From positions 62,001-126,000 of the forward strand of contig JARBJD010000167.1 of NCBI GenBank assembly GCA_033064195.1: a DNA stretch of 64,000 nt, given 5' to 3'. Made by a program: the position numbers and the translations under genes. Below are positions 54,476 to 63,569 of the stretch, piece by piece; position 1 is the stretch's first letter; every line of letters begins with the position of its first letter. The stretch is from Blattamonas nauphoetae (Eukaryota; Preaxostyla; Oxymonadida). Below the pieces are notes generated by a model, which worked only from the letters and a program-made list of their open reading frames with translations, was not told the DNA's origin and searched no databases.

Positions 54476-54972
54476 TGGTGGAGGGAGGCAGGAGGGAGTG
54501 GAGGGTGTGGGTGGTGAGGGAGAGGCAGAGGGGAGTGGGAGGGTGTGGGTGGTGAGGGAGGCAGGGGAGTGGAGGGTGTGGTGAGGGAGAGGCAGAGGGG
54601 AGTGGGAGGGTGTGGGTGGTGAGGGAGAGGCAGAGGGAGTGGGAGGGTGTGGGTGGTGAGGGAGAGGCGAGAGGGAGGGGGTGGGGGTGGAGGGAGGCAG
54701 GAGGAGGGTGGGTGGGAGGGGAGGTGGGAGGGAGGTGCAGAGGAGTGAGGGTGGAGGTGGTGGGTGGGAGGCAGAGGGAGTGGGAGGGTGTGGGTGGAGT
54801 GAGAGAGGCAGAGGGAGTGGAGGGGTGGCAGAGGAGAGGCAGGAGGGGAGTGGAGGGTGGGGTGGTGAGGGGAGAGGCAGAGAGGAGTGGAGGTGTGGGT
54901 GGTGAGGGAGAGGCAGAGGGAGTGGGAGGGTGTGGGTGGTGGAGGGGAGAGGCAGGGAGGTGGGAGGGTGTG
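54476..54972. repeat. G-rich minisatellite, about 38-bp unit (locus 3), degenerate
   Basis: About thirteen units of the same repeat as loci 1 and 2, with many single-base differences and short deletions. Long proline-rich frames on the minus strand are repeat artefacts. Confidence 0.88.
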
Positions 54973-54999
54973 GTAGGACAGCCTGGGATGGCAAGCTCC

Positions 55000-57900
55000 A
55001 TCCAAACCCAAACTGGAGCACATGCCTGAGTGCCGTGAGGGGCGGCTCGATCCATGTCAACAGAAGCCACCTCCTCGTCTGAATCCGGCCGGCAAACCAA
55101 AACTCAGCGTAATCCTTCTCAAGCAGTTTTAGACAAGATTTGACACTCATCACTCAACACGATTCTCGTAACATTTTCTCTCCAATCGCGGTCTCAAATT
55201 CAAAACAATGGCGTTAATCTCGAGGGCAAGTTGCAGAGATCGATCTCCCGGCTTATGAAATCTATATCCTAGCCATCGGACCTTGCCAAAGATGAAATGC
55301 TTATTGAACCGTACGTGTTCAACTCCAGTGGACGAAGACAGTCTATCCACGCAGTACCGTCATGAATGTTCCTTGGAGGCTTCCTTATCAGCCAGTGCAA
55401 GTTAAGTGGACAATCAAGATAATACAATAGAACAGTTCACAACTTCGAATCTCAACGTGGGCAACCAACAAAACAGACGAGGAGGTGGAAATCGTTGGAG
55501 CTAATGATCATATATAGCTCTAAATAAGGACTGACAGTTGTTGTCGGAAGCGTCGATGAATACGTTATGGATATCGATGGCAAAATTCTTCGATCCAGAA
55601 CAAGTGCTCCAAAGCACCAACCATGCAGATTATTCCGGAATAGGCAAACTCGAAATCAAAGAACATTATAGTTCAGCCTTCGCAGCGATCCCGCTCATTG
55701 ATTCAGGCGGCTTGGCTCACCCGAATGGGCCATCTCGATGAATCGTGTGAACCCTACAATCCATGTTAATCAACAGAATACCGATACTGGAATATCTTTG
55801 CGGGGTTTTAGCGGCATCTAAATCAACTCAGGTCGATCATTCGGACAGGGTGGCCCAACCTCCGATGATGACGGCAAATATCACTCTTTTGCGGGTGGAG
55901 AAGGGAGATTTTCGTTCAACTTCGAGATTAGATGGGATTCAACGGGAACAACTATAACAAAGCTCCCAGCAATAGCTCTCCTACGACATATTACACCCAT
56001 CAGACGAAACGCCACCCAGTGTCAGGGAATTCATCACAACAGGAATATTATGCCAGAATTTCGAGGATCTTAGCACCTACAATATTAATCAACCTCAGCG
56101 ACTCCCTTGTTGTCGATCACAAGGTCAAACGATCGATGCAGACTGTCGAACGTCCGTCCCACTTTTCTAAGGATGACTTCATAAAAACAAAAGACAGGAC
56201 CACTATTCATGACCCAAGATTCATCCATTACTCTACTCTCTCAAAGTAAATCGTGCGCAGCTGGGATTCGTGACTACCCAACCGATCTCACCAGGAAGGA
56301 TGTTCTCTCGTGTTCGTCGAACTCGTCAGCTCAAATAGCTTCCGATCATCCTTTGGGACAGTATACATGCAGATTAAGAGAAGACAGGACGTGTGGTATT
56401 TCGTTTTCCTTCCAGCCTGGAAGTTCTCTGTGATCGATTGAATGCCCTCATATTTTCTACGTCGGCGACGTCCGGACAAGTGTCTTTTCCCATCTGTCCA
56501 GTGGATTGGACATGGTGCATTACTGATACAACGTTATTTCTTGTCGGGAAACAACATTGGACGACGAAGCTGATCGAGAGCGGACACACCACAGGAGGAC
56601 CGCACCGACGTTGTGGAGAAGAATGTCCAATGGATGATACGAATGAAAATCGTTGTAAACTTCCTTCATCTTGACGTGAATTCTGAACTCCAGAACCAAC
56701 AAACTGGAGAAAAAGTACTTCGTTGAAACACAAATGGTGTTCCTGTCGGCGCAGGAGGAACGATGATGATCAAGCTGTATCCCACTTTCCAAGTGATCTA
56801 CGAACACAAAGACACAATCGAATCGTTCTCAAAACCAGAAATATTGAGAGGCTGTGTCAGTAAGTGTGATAAACACAAAGTATCAAGGGGAAGAATTGAC
56901 TGCTCATCTGAATTAAAATCTGAAAAAAGATCTGATCCATCCAACAATCAATTCAATCGCCCTTATTGAACGAAGGGATAAGACAATTCTCGCAACTTAT
57001 CATGATACTGAGGACAAGGATAGCCAAACGTGGAGACTTTTGACCAAATTGGGATGGAGTACGTTGTTTCCAAGACATCTCGATCTCCGAAGAATAAGGA
57101 ACAGACAATACATTTTCCTTCCAAAGGTCGACTCGTTGTTCGCCTCAGAGTCTTGCTTCTTCAGAAAGAACAGGACCGATGGTTGACACAGGTCACTGGG
57201 TGAGCTGTCAGAGTCTTGACCATCCCCTTCACGCACTCAGTGGTAAAGACAAAGATTGATTCATAATTCTTAATCGATCCAACACGAATGGGAGAGCGAT
57301 ACTCGCTGGCTGGAACGAGGCTGACATCATCAACACGAACACTCGGAATTTAAACCAACGGGTGATCGAACTCATCTCTGAGTATTCTGAATGTCTTTGA
57401 CTCTTCAATTTGGAGATTGGGAGCGATAGGTCGGTCCTCTTGAATCGAACTCCTGTGAACCTCTCTGCGCGTAACGTTCACAATCATCTCATCCATCATA
57501 TTGTACAGGACGATTGAGATGGGAAGAAAGCAGGGCACAGAATGATCATCGTCTCTCGCGAATCAGATTTCTCTCCACCACAATAGTGACTTGTCTCCAC
57601 TCTTCGCATCGACTAATTATCTAGCAAGGGAATGGAGTGTAGAGTGCAGATAACGGGATTGACTCAAGATACTGGTGTCCATCGAGTGTCAGATGGATGA
57701 TTTCCTCCAGCCAACTGAAATCCATCTTCACCTCCCAACTGCGCTCGTGATTGCTGGACACAATCAGAGAAGAATCCAGCTGGACCGCATCGTTCAAGAG
57801 CGTGAAGAGAATCGGAACTTGATGGGAAATATTGTTCCAAAGGAGAGAACGGAAATCTTTGACTAAGAGGAACATGGCAGCGATGTAGAATTGATTGAAA

Positions 57901-59120
57901 AGATAATCGTTGATCTGAATGATGCCCACACTGAATGTTCCATTCTGATAACGAGTCACGCGGATACAACTGACACGCCCATATCGGAGAGGATGTGTCT
58001 TTTGGAAAAATGAACCCCTTGATGAAGTAGTCGCTGTTCAGACAACGAATCACCAGATTAAAGGGGGTGAACTCCAGGGTAATGAAGATGCCATCAAACG
58101 AAAAAGAAACGGTGTCACCATCATACCAGCAAACTTTTTCAGTGACTGCAACAGGTTCGACTGTGAGGAGGACATGTCAAATCGCTGATAGAAAGAAGGA
58201 ATCATTCAAGCACATTGTCCGAACACAACTGATGATAAGAGAAAGACACCATTCTGTGCAATTTGTCTCTCGGACTCTTGACAGAGGAATAGACGGAAGT
58301 GAACGGGGAGTCTCAACAGGAGGGATTGATCACCGGGCGGATTGTGAGCAGCTATCGACATCTTGGAGCGAGCAAGGAGTGGGACAGGAATGACACATTT
58401 CTGGAAGAAGGGGATTGGCGATTGATGAGGGTGAAGAACGGAAAGGATAAGTGTGCGAGTTGGGGGACGTTGAATGAGGACAACAGAACAAGCTGTTATT
58501 GTCAGTTTGTTCCCACGCCTTCACAACTGGAGGGAGGAAAACAGGGTATGTTTTTTTTTGGAGGGAGTCGGAGGGGAGTGTGAGTGGGAATAGGAGTTCA
58601 TACGACCCACACATCGATCTGAGAGGCGATGATTGTTGATTCGATCCATTTGATGGAAATTCAGATGAAGGAAGGAGTGTTAGAAGGATGGATCACAATT
58701 AGATCAGGACGGAAGAAGAAGGAATTGTCATTCGTGGGTCGTCGGGTGATGGATAGAGGAGATCTCATCCTGACTTATCCCTTCTCGATTAGGAAAGCGA
58801 GAAGAGGACATCTGATATAGAGTGGAATCCAATGGTGTCATCAATGGGGAGCTGGGTCGCATGACAGTGTGATGGAAACAGACATCTCCTTCAAGATCTT
58901 GACGTTGTTTCCCATCACATTCAGAGGAAGAACTCAGCTTCCCTGATCTCTCATTGACATTCTCGATCATTCTTTCTTGAACAGGTGGTATCAGCCTTTC
59001 AAAGGATACTCACGGCCTCAACAAACAGAAGAAAGAACCAGAACTTAAACACTGGTTCCCAGGGACATCTTCTTTCTTCTCATTGTTTTTCTCTATCTTG
59101 TTCATTTAATAGATCCTTTC
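55000..59120. other. 4-kb stretch of probable decayed coding sequence, not identified
   Basis: The stretch is packed with protein-like but short and mutually shifted frames. Examples are minus-strand 57621-57959 (GTFSVGIIQINDYLFNQFYI, FSWLEEIIHLTLDGHQYL) with 57664-58053 just upstream (CLNSDYFIKGFIFPKDTSSP), and plus-strand 56763-56969. The VGIIQIND segment is slightly reminiscent of SPRY-like proteins, too weak to call. Sequence around 54,985-55,060 and 59,140-59,170 shares a VWxWMELA block. No working gene can be supported. Confidence 0.35.
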
Positions 59121-59173
59121 AACACTCGTATGTTGATTGCCCGGTTTGGTTGTGGATGGAGCTTGCGACATCC

Positions 59174-60363
59174 TTTTACAACAAACCGGGCCCATCAACG
59201 AGTAGTCCTGATACACACCTGTGGTTGGCTCACTGTCAAGTGATCCTTTGTTTCACTTGACGGGTCGTTTTCGACCCTGTTCTCCCAGTTTTTGTTCCCT
59301 GTTAGGGGATTTCTGGGTAAAAGCCAAATGGCAATACCTTTTTTTTTTCCCATCAACAGCCCTTCGGGGCAGAACCATCATTGTGTACTAGTCACCCAAC
59401 AATCCGGGAGTAAATAACTATGCGGGAGTTTTTTTATGTGTCTCAAAAGTTGGGAGTAACCTTGGATTTTTAATTTTTTCGACAATTTTCACTAGAAATA
59501 ACATATTTATGAATAAATGAAGTGTCCTAGGTGGTTCAGAACAAATAGTTTTGATTACCCAGCACATATTTCTCATGACCTTGAAAAGTTGATCTCGTTG
59601 TATCTCCATAACCAGACAAAATTTTGACATGAAATTTTCGCGAAAATGAATGATTTGAGAAAAATAAACTTTTGATATTTTAACTTTTTAATTTTTTCCC
59701 CACCTCTCGAGAAAGAATGTGTTGATTTTGACATCATCCCAAAATTGCTCTCTCGCTATGCATCAGAAGGGAATTTCGTTTTCAAAATTCCTACAAATGA
59801 TGTCAACTCTGTCCTAATCGAGTTCAAATGATCAATTTTGCATGAAAGGCGAATCGTGAGTGACAAATCCGAAGACTCTTGGAGCATTCCTTGAAAAATG
59901 ATGAAAACCTTGATTTTGGTGCCTTCGAAAAAAAAGTTTGAAATGTCAAAAGTTTATTTTTCTCAAATCATTCATTTTCGCGAAAATTTCATGTCAAAAT
60001 TTTGTCTGGTTATGGAGATACAACGAGATCAACTTTTCAAGGTCATGAGAAATATGTGCTGGGTAATCAAAACTATTTGTTCTGAACCACCTAGGACACT
60101 TCATTTATTCATAAATATGTTATTTCTAGTGAAAAATTGTCGAAAAATTAAAAATCCAAGGTTACTCCCAACTTTTGAGACACATAAAAAACTCCCGCAT
60201 AGTTATTTACTCCCGGATTGTTGGGTGACTAACGTTACGTTCCTTTGATGGGATTTTACTAACAGATAAAACTTATTTCTGTTTAATCTTTGTTGATCGA
60301 GGCCAGCCCCTTATTTATTCACGGCACTCTCTCGTATGTTGATGGGCCCGGTTTGTTGTAAAA
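59174..60363. mobile_element. Outer TIR element (about 350 bp) carrying a nested MITE
   Basis: Inverted ends of 26 bp beginning TTTTACAACAAACCGGGCCC lie at 59174-59199 and 60338-60363. Without the nested element the unit is about 350 bp. No clear target duplication is seen. A degenerate copy of the right end occurs just outside at about 59123-59154 (GTATGTTGATTGCCCGGTTT). Non-autonomous, superfamily unknown. Confidence 0.6.
59391..60229. mobile_element. Foldback MITE, 839 bp, TA target site
   Basis: The left arm (59391-~59690) is the reverse complement of the right arm (~59935-60229) with few differences, so each inverted repeat is almost 300 bp and only about 240 bp lies between. The ends begin GTCACCCAACAATCCGGGAG and are flanked by TA (59389-59390 and 60230-60231). 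No transposase is present. The TA target suggests mobilisation by a Tc1/mariner-type enzyme. Mirror-image short frames on the two strands encode the same peptide and are not genes. Confidence 0.85.
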
Positions 60364-60376
60364 AAATCCCATCTCA

Positions 60377-61042
60377 TCAATGCCAAATATACTTCTCCGA
60401 AGGGACTATAACTTGCTGCAAAACCATCTGGTACGCATCTTGTTGTGAATTGCGATCTTCAATTTCAACGTCTCCATGTCTAAGCGGAGTTATCAGATAG
60501 AGAGAACATTCGATGCTTGACATGAGGTGGATGTGGATATCTTTTGCTTCTTCAAATGAAAGAGACTGTGGATTGAGAGAAATGAGGAGCTGAGGGATCA
60601 GATTAGCTTTGACGAGGGCAAGTCGGAACTTCATGGAACATCTCCAGATCAGATTGCTGAGCATCTTCATTACAGCGGTTGTGATTGCATGGTGAGGTGA
60701 GGAAATGAGCACCACAATGGACTGGATGAAGTTGGTCAAAGATTCATCAGAGTTCGATGCAAGGGTGTGAAGAAAAGCATCTGCAGATGCTGAAGTCTGA
60801 GGAATCACCGATTTGAGAAATTTTATAGCCTTTGCTTCGAGAGAGCCATCAAATATAGGCTGTAACTTCACTGTCGCAACAAGAGACCGATAGATAACTG
60901 CTGGTTCGTGGACAGATTCGCTTTGGTCTTCGCTCCAATTCAAGAATATTGAACAATCTATTGAGAATGACAACGGAGGGGAGGGCAGATCAGAAGGCCT
61001 CGGACTTGATGATGTGCCTGTTGTTCTGATTATCGTGTTCAT
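60377..61042 (-). pseudogene. FLNW-family gene, 3'-truncated
   Basis: The N-terminal 60% of the family is present: MNTIIRTTGTSSSPR, FSIDCSIFLNW, VIYRSLVATVKLQPIFDG, FIQSIVVLISSPHHAITTAV, LNPQSLSFEEAKDIHIHL and VPSEKYIWH, followed at once by a stop. The break coincides with the right end of the TIR element at 60363. The missing C-terminal part was not found on the other side of that element, so this is a deletion or rearrangement, not a simple insertion. The start at 61042 follows the paralogues and the upstream motif. Confidence 0.85.
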
Positions 61043-61065
61043 TGATTCGGAGTCAGCCAGAAAAC

Positions 61066-61077
61066 CTTCGTTATGGG
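61066..61077 (-). promoter_or_regulatory. FLNW upstream motif CCCATAACGA
   Basis: 25 nt before the ATG at 61042. Confidence 0.5.
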
Positions 61078-61149
61078 TGAGAAGAAAAGTGAAAACAGAT
61101 GATTCTGAGATGAAAGAAACGTAGAAAAGGAAGAAGAAATCAACCAACG

Positions 61150-61897
61150 AAGAGTGGAGACGATCCAGGAATGAAGAAGAGAGATGGTGAGAAGAATGAA
61201 GATAGACACGTCATGGTTGGTTGTTTCTCATTGCTATTGTGTTCATTCCCTCCATCGTTCCCTTCCACAACGTCGTCCCAGTGTGACGGTGTGATGAACT
61301 CAGGCTTTCCAGTGCAGGACGAAGGAGTGGTTGTCGGTCAGCGTGCGCAGGTTCTCGTACCTTCTGCTCCTTCCGAGGACCCTTCCCGACACTCCCTGCA
61401 ACTCCCACGCCTCGTTCAGTCTGTTCGGTTGAGCGCAGTGCGACAGAGCGAGTGGCAATGGACAGTCCCTTCCTCTCCACACCGTCCGACGAAGAGCGTT
61501 CTGCATTCCTCCGACTCGCTCCGAACGTCTCAGTTCTAAGAGAGGCATCGTTTGGATGCGATTCTTTGATTTGTTCCAGTTTGTCTTTTCACATCGCTCT
61601 TCGGGTGGAGAGTGAGGAGCGATTGGTTGGTGTGGATGAAGAAGTATTTTGTACCCCTTTCCCTCCGATGTGTCGCGGACGATGGTCGATGAGGGATTGT
61701 TTCTGTTATCCGAACTCATGATCTTCAAGAATCATCAAGAGAGCACCATTTTGACGAACAATCAGGAACAAACGACTTCTTCACATTTAGCGAGGAAGGG
61801 TGACGATGGAGGACTTCCACTTTGGTAAAGCGGGAGAGCGCTGCGGTGAGGGGAGATATTGGGGAGAGAGAATCCCAATCGTTCGTGTAAACCATGA
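61150..61897. other. No gene recognised
   Basis: Several overlapping frames on both strands lack known motifs. The block ATCAAGAGAGCACCATTTTG at 61,732-61,751 recurs at 13,255-13,274, so this stretch shares pieces with the sequence upstream of Pmp cassette B. Confidence 0.4.
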
Positions 61898-61994
61898 GGT
61901 GATGCCAGAGCCGACAAAGATCACACACAAACTGTGTTTGTTGTCCAAAAGAAGTCTGAAACATGCCGAAATGTTCGCTGGTTCTGGACCGTTT
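61898..61994 (-). repeat. Conserved 3' flank of FLNW genes
   Basis: It runs from GTGATGCCAGAGCCGACAAA to GCTGGTTCTGGACCGTTTCT next to the FLNW stop at 61995. Confidence 0.7.
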
Positions 61995-63071
61995 CTATTC
62001 CTGTTGTGAGAGGTTCATGCCCAGCAAGTTGTTTAATTTGATCGAGTTACCAACAATAATTTCGCCGAAGTATTCGCTTCTGTCGTTTCGCAGCTTTTCC
62101 TCGATCACATCTTCCATGCCCTCCATTCTCAGAATTTGATGCACTTTTTTCTGCATATGCCGAGTTTTTTCCCGTTTTTTGTTCCATTCCTGCTGGGTAT
62201 CTCGCATTGAATCCAGAGAATCAAAGATTGAGTCATCAATTTCGAAGAATGTGAGACAACTTGGAATCGTGAGAAAGACTGACATTTTCAGAACGAAATC
62301 CATTGTCGGTTGATAAGCAGCAGATATTTCGATGAGATGAGTAAGAACGAACACGAATCCTGAAGAAAGGTCTGGGCTGACGATCGAATAGCGGTTCATG
62401 CACAAATGGCCAATATACTTCTCCGAAGGATACAGAACTTGCTGCAAAACAGTCTCGTGAACAGCTTGTTGGTCAATCACATCTTCAATTTTGAGTCGTG
62501 AGAGTCCATCCTGAGTTGCGAGCCAGATAGAAACGGTGACGATTGACATTAGAAGAGTGTGGATCTCCTCTGCTTCTTTAAAAGAGAGAGACTGTGGATT
62601 GAGATATGCGATGAGGTGATGCAACAGTTCAGCTTTGATGAATGAAAGGCGGACTGTTGGTGAACAGTTCCACAGCAGGTGATACATCATCTCCATTGCT
62701 GCTGTTGTGATGACCGGACTGGTTGAAGAAATCAGCACCACAATGGACTGTATGAAGCCTGTCAAAGATTCGCCAGTGGTTCGCCCAAGGTTGCTGAGAA
62801 AAGAGTTGGAAAATTGGCGATGAGTTGGAACCACCGATCTTATGAATTTCACGGCTTTAGCTTCCAAAGAGACATCAAAGGTAGGATAGAACTGCACAGT
62901 GGCAACAAGGGACCGAAATATATCGGCTCTTTCGCGTTCAGAGTTGCGTTGGTTTTCATTCCAATTCAGGAATATTGAACAATCTATTGAGAATGGCAAC
63001 GGAGGGGAGGACAAACCAGAACATTCTGAAATGAAAAAAAGAGTTCTTGAAGTTGGGTTGAAAGCGGTCAT
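61995..63071 (-). CDS. FLNW-family protein (358 aa) with a duplicated start region
   Basis: The coding frame from 63071 is complete: MTAFNPTSRTLFFISEC, FSIDCSIFLNW, IFRSLVATVQFYPTFDV, FIQSIVVLISSTSPVITTAA, LNPQSLSFKEAEEIH, PSEKYIGHLCMNRYSIVSPD, MSVFLTIPSCLTFFEID, LRMEGMEDVIEEKLRNDR and LNNLLGMN. A 70-bp tandem duplication covers the first codons, so an identical second ATG lies at 63141. That ATG has the normal 25-nt spacing to the upstream motif but is out of frame after the duplication junction (70 is not a multiple of 3), giving a 61-residue dead-end frame. Expression of the intact frame would need internal initiation at the second ATG of the transcript. Confidence 0.8.
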   Translation of the reverse strand: MTAFNPTSRTLFFISECSGLSSPPLPFSIDCSIFLNWNENQRNSERERADIFRSLVATVQFYPTFDVSLEAKAVKFIRSVVPTHRQFSNSFLSNLGRTTGESLTGFIQSIVVLISSTSPVITTAAMEMMYHLLWNCSPTVRLSFIKAELLHHLIAYLNPQSLSFKEAEEIHTLLMSIVTVSIWLATQDGLSRLKIEDVIDQQAVHETVLQQVLYPSEKYIGHLCMNRYSIVSPDLSSGFVFVLTHLIEISAAYQPTMDFVLKMSVFLTIPSCLTFFEIDDSIFDSLDSMRDTQQEWNKKREKTRHMQKKVHQILRMEGMEDVIEEKLRNDRSEYFGEIIVGNSIKLNNLLGMNLSQQE

Positions 63072-63148
63072 CGCGAGAGGACAAACCAGAACATTCTGAA
63101 ATGAAAAAAAGAGTTCTTGAAGTTGGGTTGAAAGCGGTCATCGCGAGA
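63009..63148. repeat. Perfect 70-bp tandem duplication at the start of an FLNW gene
   Basis: The 70 bp beginning GGACAAACCAGAACATTCTG (63009-63078) are repeated without visible differences at 63079-63148. Each copy contains the start codon and the first 17 or so codons. The identity suggests a recent event or an assembly artefact. Confidence 0.9.
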
Positions 63149-63164
63149 GGATCAGATTGTTAAC

Positions 63165-63176
63165 CCTCGTTATGGG
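63165..63176 (-). promoter_or_regulatory. FLNW upstream motif CCCATAACGAGG
   Basis: 25 nt before the outer, out-of-frame ATG (63141) and 95 nt before the in-frame ATG (63071). Confidence 0.5.
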
Positions 63177-63569
63177 GAAAACAAGACCATCCAACAGGCA
63201 AACACGACTGATATGATATTAAGAAAGAACAGATGTAAATCAAGAAACTGAGTTGTTCAAGAACGATGGCCATTTCTTCATCTGTGGTTTGTTCCACTGA
63301 GAATCAAGAAAAGTCACTGCCGAGATTCAACGAGATGGCAGTGGCCAGGTGCGGAATCGGATCAGTCTGGAGAAATGAGAATAGATGCTGAATGAAGAGG
63401 GCTGAATAAAGAGAGAAGAAAGGAAGATAGATCCTGAGAAGATGACCGAATAAAACGACAGACGAGTTAATTGAAGCTCAAAGCTGCGTCGATTTCGGGT
63501 GTTTCGACGTGCTCGATGTGAGGGAAGGGAGTTGTGGTGAAATAAGGATCAACAATTCGAGAGAACAGA
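63177..63569. other. Intergenic; no gene recognised
   Basis: No frame of note. AT-rich, with the upstream flank of the FLNW gene on the left. Confidence 0.5.

Noticed and set aside
59418-60248. Two frames on opposite strands encoding the same peptide
   Set aside because: They are the two arms of the foldback MITE; not genes.
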